The notes beneath the pieces were generated by a model. The model saw nothing but the letters and a program-made list of their open reading frames with translations. It was not told the DNA's origin and searched no databases. Position numbers and translations under genes: made by a program. Of a stretch of DNA of 64,000 bases, positions 13,701-25,601 are shown piece after piece. Source of the DNA: Capitulum mitella (Eukaryota > Arthropoda > Thecostraca > Pollicipedomorpha > Pollicipedidae); contig CP099842.1 of NCBI GenBank assembly GCA_030062745.1, forward strand, positions 25,763,822 through 25,827,821, read 5' to 3'. Each line of letters opens with the position of its first letter. Positions within the stretch are counted from its first letter, which is position 1.

Positions 13701-16700
13701 CCATTCCTGGTGTCACCTCCTTTAGGACTACTGGCGAGTTTCCCATATATGGAACACCTAAACGTGATCATTTCGTCGCTTCATGTTGTGTGATGGCCAC
13801 AAACTCCTGCAGCACCTAGCATTATGAATGATTATTTTGTCATCTCATGGTTTCAGGCATTCCGGCCGGTGGATGAGCACCGGCAAGAAGAACCCCATTG
13901 TCTGTCGGCAACACCTACCGTTGACGGTGAGCTGACAGGACGAGTCGGACGAGCCGTGCTCATTCCTGGTTACCACCTTGTACGTGCCGCTCGACTGCTT
14001 CTTCACCCCGGACAATGACATCCGGATGTTCTGGCCGTCGAAGCTCATGAAGACATCCGGTGTCTCTCGCAAAATGACTCCGTTCCTGCAGCGTGTGGAC
14101 AAATCAGAACTACCTCTCAATTCTGATCCCCGAGAGGCCCCCACTGGCCCAGTTTAAAACGTTACCGTGACAAGGCAGTCGCAAACGTCCACTTGCTTTG
14201 TGTAAAACAAGAACTGATAATTCGCAGGATTTCGCACAACATAGATGCCATTTAGGTTCAGCGGTTTTCCTACCCGAACGGACGCAATCCATGAACAGAG
14301 GCAACACAAAAAGACGCTGGAGAGAGAAGAACCTAGCCCGGCGGCTACCACTGACCTGTACCAGATGATCTCGGTGGACATGTCGGACTTGGAGAGGCGG
14401 CAGGCGAAGTCGGCCGAGGCGCCCTCCTCGACCGTGACCGGCGCCAGCTTGCTGCTGAACTGGGGGGGCTCGCCCTTCGGCTTGGGCTTCTCGTCCTCGA
14501 ACACTTCCGTCAGCGTGACCGGCTTCGACTTGGCCTCGCCCTTCTCGTTGCGCGCCACCAGCTGGTATTCGCCCCGGTCGGCCGCCGCTGCCTGCTTGAT
14601 CTCCAGCTTGATGGCGTACTCGCCCTGCAGGACGATGGAAGGCCCGCTTCAGCACAGGGAGCGAGGTGCGTAACAACACGCGGGTAAAGGACTCGACGGG
14701 GAGGACTTGCGACAACAGATGATGCGTGGGCAACATGTATAATAGTAGGTCACCTTCGCGACTCCTAATTGACTAGCAAAAGCTTTTTACGTATTATCGA
14801 AATGGCCTGGAATTAATGGAAAATTCAGCGTGAAGGGTACGACCTATGCCCAACTCTAGACACTTTTCAGCACTGTGAAAGTCGTAGAGGAGATAGATTT
14901 TGCAGAGTGATTGTCATACGCGGGCGAAAGTAGTCAAATGTTACAACGAAAGCGAGACAGAGGGTGAGAGTGACAGTGAGTGAGAGAGAGAGGGGGGGGG
15001 GAAGGGGAGAGGGACTGTGCACACTTCTGCCTACTACTTCTAGAACAACTTTCCAGTCGTGAAGACTAAACGAAATGATTCGGAAATATCCACCGCGGTT
15101 CGGAGAGCAGTGTCTGACACGCACCTCGGACATCTGCTCCATCATCACAGACAGGCGGGACTAGGAGTCTGACACTCATCTGAGACACCTGCTCCACCAT
15201 CACAGACCGGACGGGGCAGTCTGGCACTCACCTGAGACACCTCCTCCACCTTCACAGACCGGAGAGGAATGTCTGACACTCATCTGAGACACCCGCTTCA
15301 CCTTCACAGACCGGCCTGGACGGTGTGACACTCACCTGAGACACCTGTTCCACCTTCACAGACCGGCCTGGGCGGTGTGACACTCACCTGAGACACCTGT
15401 TCCACCTTCACAGACCGGCCTGGGCGGTGTGACACTCACCTGAGACACCTGTTCCACCTTCACAGACCAGAGAGAAATGTCTGACACTCACCTGAGACAC
15501 CTGTTCCACCTTCACAGACCGGCCTGGGCGGTGCGACACTCACCTGAGACACCTGTTCCACCTTCACAGACCGGCCTGGGCGGTGTGACACTCACCTGAG
15601 ACACCTGTTCCACTTCACAGACCAGTCTGGGAGGTGTGGCACTCACCTGAGACACCTGTTCCACCTTCACAGACCGGCCTGGGCGGTGTGACACTCACCT
15701 GAGACACCTGTTCCACCTTCACAGACCGGCCTGGGCGGTGTGACACTCACCTGAGACACCTGTTCCACCTTCACAGACCGGCCTGGGAGGTGTGACACTC
15801 ACCTGAGACACCTGTTCCACCTTCACAGACCGGAGAGGAATGCCTGACACTCGCCTGAGACACCGCTTCACCTTCACAGACCGGCCTGGGCGGTGTGACA
15901 CTCACCTGAGACACCTGTTCCACCTTCACAGACCAGAGAGAAATGTCTGACACTCACCTGAGACACCTGTTCCACCTTCACAGACCGGCCTGGGCGGTGC
16001 GACACTCACCTGAGACACCTGTTCCACCTTCACAGACCGGCCTGGGCGGTGTGACACTCACCTGAGACACCTGTTCCACCTTCACAGACCGGTCTGGGAG
16101 GTGTGGCACTCACCTGAGACACCTGTTCCACCTTCACAGACCGGCGCGAGTCGGCGGAGACCGAGCGTCGCTCGTGCAGCCAGCTGATATCGGGCGTGTT
16201 GACGCAGGCGACGCGCGTCTCGATGACGACAATGCGCCGCTCCCTGATGACGGTGATGCGAGGCTGCTGGCGCACCTCTGGTACCACTGGTGCACGCAGA
16301 CGGTAGTCAAGCACACAGACATGCACGGGACGACACCGGGAGGCAACAGTTAAACACGGATATGACGTAACATTTGCGGAGAAAACATTTCCCACCATTC
16401 GGGAAGCCTAGGACAGGAATCAAGAGAGATGTGGAAATGACGGCGATGAACATATTTTCGCTGATTTCAATATGCGGTTGTACACGATTACCTACAGTAT
16501 GAGGCTATATAATGTCAATATCTCTATATGGTTACCTTCAATATTGAGCGTGAGGTTGGCGTTGATTTCGCCGGCCTCGTTTTTAATATTGCACTTATAC
16601 AGGCCAGCATCCTCCGGTCGAGGCTCCTAAAAAAGAAACTGGGTCAACAGCGCTGGACAGGCAGAACGGAATGATAGCCCCGACAGAGGCTAGTCGGTGC

Positions 16701-19700
16701 ATCGCAGCAACTTAGAATAAGACGCGACTAGTAGACTAGTTCAGTCCGATTCATGTCTGCAGTTGCTACACATTACAATATTTGACATGCCTGTCAACTA
16801 CGGTGTGACTCTGTTTTTTCGCCGGACGCCTGTGTTTACCGTAATTGAAACAGGCAAAAGAACGTTAACCACTTGCTTCTGTAATACATAGCTTTATGTT
16901 AAGAGAAAAGGTTTATACAAAACGCCGCGCAGCAGTTTTAAGAAAGTAATGAAACCAAACTTAGCTAAAACGCCAGAGCAGAAATATGAAAGTTCTACAT
17001 GTTAGACTGCAGTTACAGATAACAGGACACCAGTGCACATCACGAAACCCTGGTAGAAGCGTCCGCCGCCATGAAGCATCCGCTGCCGCCAAAGCGTCGT
17101 CCCAAACGCCAAAGCTCGCCGTCGCCAACCAGCTGTGCCGAAGCGTGCAGGCTGGCCGCCCCGGCCGGCCGCCGTACCCGTATCCTGAGGTGCAGCGTGT
17201 GGATGTTGGCCTTCTCCTGCTGGGTGATCTGAATCCGGCTGGAGGCGGTGACGGCGCGCGTGCCGTGCCACCAGGCGGCCGTGACGGGCCGCTCCGAGCG
17301 CACGCGCACCTCCATCAGCACGGCGCCGCCCGCCTCCGAGCGAATGACCGGCGCGCCCTACAAACGCCGGCGGCGCGGCCGGCGGCGCCGGCGGCTCCGG
17401 CTCCGGCTCGATGTTGAGCGCCAGGTTGGCGTGGCTCTCGCCGAACTCGTTCTTGGCCGTGCAGCGGTACTTGCCGCCGTCGGCCGCCGTCGGGTCCTGG
17501 GCGGCCGGCGGGAGGTCACGCGGGGTCGCCAGCGGCGCGGACTCGGCCCCCGTCGCGGGCGATAAACCACACGTCTACACATAGGGGCAGCGATGCGGAC
17601 GGCCCCAGCACAGAACGTCCGCGGGTGGTGCGGACGACATGCGTCAATTAGAAAATGCGTCAGACGTACAGAGACGATCAAGACCAGACAAACACGCTAT
17701 GGTAGATTCGTGCGTGAAAATGACACGAGACGAAACTATCAAAGCGTCTGTGCTGAGTGTGAAAAAAACACTTCCAACATCTGAAGTTAATTTGTCGATG
17801 ACCACATGTATGAAGTGTGTGTGTTAGAAATTCACTGCGTGGTTAGAAATATACCGAACTACCAAGCATGGCTTTAAAAAATTATACAGACCAGCTCGCT
17901 CTGTAGTGCCATTTTCGGCGAGCAAATGTCTGAAGCCTCTTTAGCCGTGGTAATCACCATAACGATCCAGCATACATACGTCAGCCACCAATGATCCTGC
18001 ACGCCGTCCACTCACCCTGAGCTCGAGGATCGCCTCGTACTCGTTCTCCTTGATCGTCGTCCTCTTCATGGTGATGCGGGACGAGGTGCGCACCACCTCG
18101 GTGCCCCGCATCCAGGTGATCTCCGGCGGCGAGGAGGAGCTGATGCGACACTTCATCGTGATGAGCGTGCCTGACTCGTTCGGTAGGATCTTAGGCTTCT
18201 CGGTGAAGCTGGGCGCCTTGCCGGCGGGGGGCTTCTCCGCGTCGTCGCTGGCTGTAACGATACGGACAATCGGCGTCACAGCTCGGGCGCGTGACGTCAC
18301 GCCTCGCTCGTGACGAATCACTGGCAGACCCCGCAATCGGCGCGCCCGCGACGCACGCAGAACACGGCGATTGTGGCCTCCGAATGTTAGACAACATGCG
18401 CTTGTTTCTGCGAGTTTTATAAGTAGACGTGTGAGGTAATTCAGAGCGGATTCATATTAGCATTTTTTACGAACTGAACGATCTGACGTTATAGCACAGC
18501 CGCGCTCTGATAACCACAATGGCGATTGCGATACAGTAGCCCCATTAACAGCTGGGCGTCTATGAACAACGCAAAAGACACAGGTTGTATACCGATAATA
18601 ACACTGTCTTGTTTCGTTGTACGTTCTGATGTTACCTTGAAAGTTGAGCGCTATATTGGCGTTGCTTTCGCCAAACTTATTGCAGGCATTACACCGGTAG
18701 CTTCCACCATCTTCTTGCGTCGGCGAAGACACAGTCAAAGTGAGCAAATACGTATCCTTGCTGGTTTCCTGGAACACCACGATAGACATCGCTAAATCCC
18801 TCCAAGCTGCGGAAATCGGACAGAGTTCCGCAGTGATAAACAAGAAGGGCGTCCTTCTAGACACGCCAAGCAGCCTTTCCACACATACAAAGTCAAGCCG
18901 TCACCGAGTCACAATTTTTGCAACGACAAAGCCTCTCGGAATACGGAAATGGTTGCGAAGCAGAACGCCGCTGACCTTGCTGGCCATCCGGAGCCGAGAC
19001 GAGGCCGTGATGGCCTTGGTGCCGTGGTACCACGTGATCTCCGGCATTGGGTTGGCCTCCATCACGCAGCTCATGACCAGGTCGTCCCCCTCCTGGCGAA
19101 TGGTCGGCTTCTTCGGGAACCGGGGCGCCTTGCCGTCAGCTGCCCTGGGGAGTTGGGTTGGCAGTCAGCGTAATCCAATCAGCCTCGTGTTTACGTCTGA
19201 CCACCATGAAATATGTGTCTGCTGCTGGGCGGTGGCAACGGTGCCTTTTCAGAATATGCTAGAAAGGGAGACACCTGCTAATGTGACGTACACCTGGAAA
19301 TCCTGCAAAGCAATTCCAGGCTCTGTGACGTCTCGCATAATCCCCAGGGTGCTGGATAGTTGCTGTCACACACAGTGCCCTCCAACATTTTGTTGTGTTT
19401 GGTAGCTGCACTGGCGCGACAGCCGTGAGCTGTTGTTTCGTAATCTGGGTTATGAGCCAGGCTGGATTAAGGCCTCACTTTGCCTCATCGCTCTCCCCGG
19501 CAATGTTCAGGTTCATGCTCGCCGAGCCCTCTCCGTGCTTGTTCTTGGCGACAACCTTGTACTCTCCTCCGTCAGACGCTTGGACGTTCATGATCTGTAG
19601 CGAGGACTTGTAGAACGTCTTGGTGTCCTTCGTTATGCTTATTTTGTACCTACTACTTTCTTTAATTAAAGTAGATCCATGATACCTGAAAGAGAATCAC

Positions 19701-22700
19701 ACATTGGGAAACCGAAAATATGGGGAACGTTTATTGAAAATATCATTTTGTTTCACTCAAGATCCTGGAGTCAAATGCTCCAGCATAGAGCCGTCAAAAT
19801 TCATTACAAATAACGTTTCAAATGCCCGATGTGTCATGCATACTTCAGATAAGTAAATCAGCAAGTGCATCCGACTATAAGGAAACGCGCCAATGGCAAA
19901 GAGTTTCGTTTATTTATTTATTGCCCAGATACTGTACGTTCACGTGGCGAAGCTCGAAACCATAGGTAAATACTTAAGAAGAAAACAGCCCTCATTAAAA
20001 TAAACCCGCCTGAAGTGGCGTCATAAGCCGTTAACCCTATTCCCGGAGGGGTAAACAGTATAGTCGGTTTCCGGTGGGGGGGGGGGGATTTGGCACACTA
20101 AGATCTTGAGAACCACACATCCAGTTTTATAACAACAAACGGCAATCGATTTGACATGATGTAAACTAAATTTTCTAAAACAAAAGTTTCAAAATTTCGA
20201 AAGGGGCGGATACAAAGGGTCAGAAACGTTAAAACGGGGTACTTTTGCCTTACTATAACTTCATTGTTCATGGGCCGATTTTGATGTAATTAGCGTGCAT
20301 TGAGAGCTGATCGCAGGGACTTTTCCCTTTGACTCATAAATCTGGAATTTTGCGAGGATCCATAGGCCTTCACAAGATTTCAAAAATAGGGGGAATATTT
20401 TCTTTTACTTGAGTAACATAAATGCTTAAAACGTTCTTTTTTTATTTTTGCTGGTCATGGCATACCTAACAAGCACAAATCGTATCACACTGTTTGCATA
20501 ATGTTGGCATAGGCGGCGCCAGGGATATGAAAAGAAGGCGGACTGTCCTGACCTTATGTTCATCATTTGTCATCAGATTTCAGTTTCCGATTTTTGACCT
20601 TCATTGGCATCAAATGACCAGATGGTCAAAAGTCATATGTAATGACCTCGAATTCATTTCATAATGTTTGAAAATGTCTCCAGCCATATTAAAACAACAT
20701 ATCTTTAAAATTCCTCGTCGTGATATGGGGTATGCGCACGGACACTTAAGGTCATAGCTCCATGACCCGACCTGATATCGGCCCGAAACTGAGTGCACAA
20801 GTAGATAGGATCTTTCTACGTTACATATCTTCTGGATTCTGCGTTTGAAAATAGTCGTAAAAAGTATTAACGCAAACAAAACCTTGACTTATGACCTTGA
20901 CCTGACCTTGAGAAATAGCCTCATCACAACAAAAATGTTTTTAATGTTTGCCCAATCGCTGAACTATACACTCACACAAGGCTGTAAGTTCTGTCCTCAT
21001 CATGACAAACTGTTTTCCGCGGCTGTTTTTCTTTTGCCTTAAACAGTGGCAAAATGGTCTGAGGTGCCTCCCAGATGCCTGGCTCTGCCCCTGAGCAAAA
21101 CAAAATCATGGAAATTTTGGGATATTCCGTGAAAACGTAGGTAGGAAAAGTCACTAAGTTCCGTGAAGGTGCTTCAAATACCATGGAACTGACGAGCAAA
21201 AACCAGAGTTTGGGAGGATTCAGTTCTCCCCCACCCGGGAGTATGTTTAAATCATCTGCCACTCGCTCCTCACTCGCCAATCATCCCACAGAGGACTCGC
21301 GCGCACCAGGGCCTAGACGGCTGCAGGTCAGCGGCCATCCGGCACTCAAAGCCGACCAGCCAGTGGAACACAGAAGCTAACTGGCACTCACCAGAGCACA
21401 AACGGCTGCGGGTCAGCGGCCTGCCGATACCCAGAGCCAAGCAGTCAGTGGAGTTGAGAAGCCGCCTGATACTCACCAGAGAGTAGATGGCTGAGGGTCG
21501 GCGGCCAGCCGGCATTCGAAGGTGACGGAGGAGCCGTCTGCCGACTGCCGGATGACCGGTCTCTCGGTGAACGAGGGTTTGCCTTCCTCCGGCACCGGGG
21601 GCTCCTCGGCTGTCGGTCACAGATGCAGCGTCACAGTGCGCCACGGCGCGTTACAGCGTGTTGCAGCGTGTTGCAGCGTGTTACAGCGTGTTGCAGCGTC
21701 GCAGGGCGGCTCATCAGCGCTGAGGCGTCACGGGACACCATCGAGGATTGCCACCGTCTCAGGCGGCGTCATCGTACGTCATCGGCGGATTACGTCAGGG
21801 TAAAGGACCGGACTCACGCAACAGATGACATGACGCCCTCGGGGGAAGGCGATGCCGTTACGGGTTGCTAAACATTGTTGATCTCTCTTGTTCAAAACTC
21901 GGAGCGAATCTCAGTGAGGATGTGATTGGCAGGTATGGTTGGGAAGATATAATCCAGTAATAAATCAACATTGAACGCATTTCGTTTTGACTGGTTTGGA
22001 CTTATGTATCGCATTTCGATGTTTGGCGTCAGGGTTGCTCACTCTTTAAGATAGCAAGAAAACAGCGTACGGGAACGTGTGGCGCAGTTATGTGCAGTCA
22101 ATAGACAGTAGACCGGGCCGTAATATCTGTTATCTGCTAAACTTTGCCCAGTAAGAAATGTGTTGCTGACGTCAGTAATTTTCGTTGCTTGAATTGCTCG
22201 ACTGTGAACACAGTTTCTGCGCTTGGTGCATCAGCACACAGTTCTTAAAGATATTCCATGATCATATGCTGTTAAACCGGTTCTAGCACTGGAAAGCAAT
22301 TTTCATTCTGTGGTGACATGACACAACACAGAGTGGGACAGAAATGTACATAGTCTCAAATTAAAGTTTGACTACAAATGCATGTTTCGAGAACACACCC
22401 TAAAAAAACGGAAGTTGTCTTGTGGAATGGATGCCAAGAGCAACAGCGCCATAAACCAGTTAATGGCCTGGTAATCTTTATAAAGTACCACTCAATCTCA
22501 GAAATATTTTGATGAATCGTTACGTTGACATTACGATATGCTGATATATGACGATTCATAACCACGGTGATGATATGATGATTAATAACTACAAAATTAG
22601 AAATTCAAGCTGGAAATGAACTGTTTCAAAGAAACATTGCACATGTCTCCATTGGAAAGGTTCGCCTACCAAAAAGAGGAATAAGAAATAATCGGCGGAA

Positions 22701-25473
22701 AAAACGGCTTGCAAAAACATTGCAGAGTTCCACGAAAATGATTGACTTATGAAAACAGGATACACAGACACCTTCTCATCAATGTCGGTGAAGAAAAAAA
22801 AAGCATGAAAACGGGCCAAGTGATCTGAGATTTTCGGAGGCTGCCTTGTTTTGAGAAGTAACAAAATGTTCCGGCACTGATTTGCACGGAATCAGGATCA
22901 GAATCTGGTGTGTAAAGCGGTCCTCAACATTACGCTTAAACATAAAACATAAAACATGAAACATAAAACAACAATAGCGATATTGCACTGGCTATTGCCA
23001 GGATCTTCCTAGTTGGCATGAAACACATCGTTTACAGTTCTCGAAGTGCCTCTTGAATGTAGGACATTCATGTAGGCTGTACTTAGTTGTTTGGTTTGTT
23101 TTAATCTAATGAACTGTCGCCGTAACAGCTATGCGAACTTCGGAACATACAGGATCTCTATCCTTAAAACCTGTGAGGACGGCTCTGACCGGAAGGAGGC
23201 TGACATAATCTACCCAAAACAGAGACCGCACGCCAAAACACAATGCACAGACATCTTCCTGGCCCCTACTGCAATCACATTGCCGAACAAGTCTAGTGGA
23301 TGGCTCTGACTGAACAGGCACCCAACGACCTCTTAGCGGAGAACGACTAAAACACTTTCAAAACACATCAGTCTTCTCCGGAGCTTGCCATTATTCTAAG
23401 CTGCCTTCCCTCTGCTCACCCCTTTTCTAACACCTGAGTACGCTCTAGACCTGAACAACGGTGAGTGCTACTACAGCCTGCACTGCACCTAGGTCATTCT
23501 TCATATTCCTTTCTTGTGTACTGTCGATGAACAATAAGGGCATATTTGGTCAAAACGAAACCAGCGAAAAACGAGTCCAGAAAATTACAGTGAACTTTGG
23601 CGCCGCACGTATCAATGCTAACGTTTTTGGACAGTCAGTAATGCCAAGTAGCCAGCAGCTTCAAATGCCAATTTAATGCATGCTAATCATGGTAATGTAC
23701 TGAATCGCGCTCTTTTGTGTTTCTGTGTGATCTGTCGCGTGCTGCAGCGACATGACAGCAATGTCTGCGGTACCCAAGGCATATCTAACCCAAGACTAAC
23801 AATTCTGCCGGTGGTAAAAAAAAAACACAAAATGCTGCCTGTTATCCCACCCATTAAACTAGAGCAGAGTAAGCCCTGTCACGCATTTAATGGCAGACAT
23901 CTGTGAGTTTTTTCTCAGGCCTCTTTTCTGCGTCGAAAGCAAATTCGGGAGCAAAGCCGTCCAGATAGCATTCGAGCCCTCCTACCTAGATTCTGCTTCT
24001 GTGTATTCTGTCACATCCTCTGCACAGCAAACGCCTGAGCCGTGCTTTTGAAATATCTTGAAGAAGAGCCAGTGGTTCTTCATTCTTATACGATATGCAA
24101 CTATATCTTCACATCTTTCAGCACCGTTGCTGCACACCCCTCGCTAAGGGAATCGCGCTCTTCTCTCTCCGACAACATTTTCTTTTAAGTAGACCAGTAG
24201 GAACTCACCTTCTCGTCTTCTCTGTCCGTTGCCTGTATCAAAATGCTTTGAAGTGGTTTATCATGACAGACTATTAACTTAACACAAGGTTTCTTCTATT
24301 AACTTTTTTTTAAATTTTCCCCTATCTATTTAGTCACAATCAGTCTTTATGTACTGTTCGCGGGCGAATCAAAGGAAATTTACCCATACACACCGCTGTC
24401 AAAAGCTATGGAAGTACTTTAAAGCGCATTACTACATCTTCTTTTAAACTTGTTTCAGACGCACTAAGCATCTACGCCAATTAAGTTCAAGAAATTCAAT
24501 ACTTTAAAAACGTCATGGGTAAAGATATGCCATTAGTAAGATGATTTGCTTCTTGGATCAGTCTCTGGATAATCTAGTTAGGAGTTACACTATCATATCG
24601 TGACCCTAAAGTTAACTCCGCTGAAACAGAGCTCATCATCTTTGGCTCTCGCGCCAACAGTCGTTACCTGGATTTGACTGGTACTGGGTTATACGAGAGC
24701 GACTTTCATGGGAACCCAGCCATACAAGACTGACAGTCTACTTGAAAAAGCACATGGTACAGTCGCCTGTAAGTCTTCATAGACTCGTTCTACGGTACCC
24801 TCGTCGGGCTAACCCACTTGCACCATTACAGTCCACCGATTGTTATGTCAACGACAGTCAACGCCTCGTTCATCTGGTGTACTCGCAATTACGTGATAGT
24901 CTTTGCTAATGGTACACAAAAAGACCACAATTTTGCAGTCTGCGCCATTCATAAAAAAAACAAATTTCGTTGCATATGTGCGAGCTGATTGTGGTGATAT
25001 CGTGGATGTGTTTCAGTTTTTTTTTTGTACAGGAGGACGAAAAGTCCTCCTTTCTCAATTTTAGAGCGTCGCTTGTTTGCATGGCCTGTTTTTAAATGTT
25101 AAAAGGACACTTACAAGATAGCGGCTCGTGAGTTTTTACATGCACCTGAGTTCTCTTTCTTTGCATTTTGCTTTTAATGCGACCGAAGAATTCCTCATAA
25201 TAATCGTTTTCACGGCGCTATGGTGATGTAATATATGCATGCAAACATGCCAAAAAAGAGCCAACCTGGCACGGGGCGGCCGTGTTGTAGCATTGCACAA
25301 CACGAAAAGATTCCTCCGAAGTCCATTCTGGTGGCAAGGCCGGAGGCAAAATTATCCGCTGAACTGGAACTGCACTTCTGGGTAGCAGGTTCAGGGTACG
25401 AGCAACAAAGTCTGCTTAGCATGTGTTCTGAGTCCAAGGCCACGAATGCAAACCATCCGGGTAAAATAATACA

Positions 25474-25508
<35 letters not shown>

Positions 25509-25550
25509 CATATTATATTGTGTATTATAGCCTATAGCTTATATTATGGC

Positions 25551-25601
<51 letters not shown>

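Noticed and set aside
13717..13730. Possible 14-base microexon (VVLKE) alternative to exon 15
   Set aside because: It would take phase 1 to phase 0 like exon 15, hence mutually exclusive, but the acceptor is weak and the exon very small.
15512..15953. Several 60-residue repeated ORFs in the minisatellite
   Set aside because: They are frame-rotating translations of the 52-bp unit across a splice donor, not a protein-coding repeat.
15120..16140. CRISPR-like regular repeat array
   Set aside because: Units are contiguous with no spacers, in a eukaryotic intron, and are copies of an exon end.
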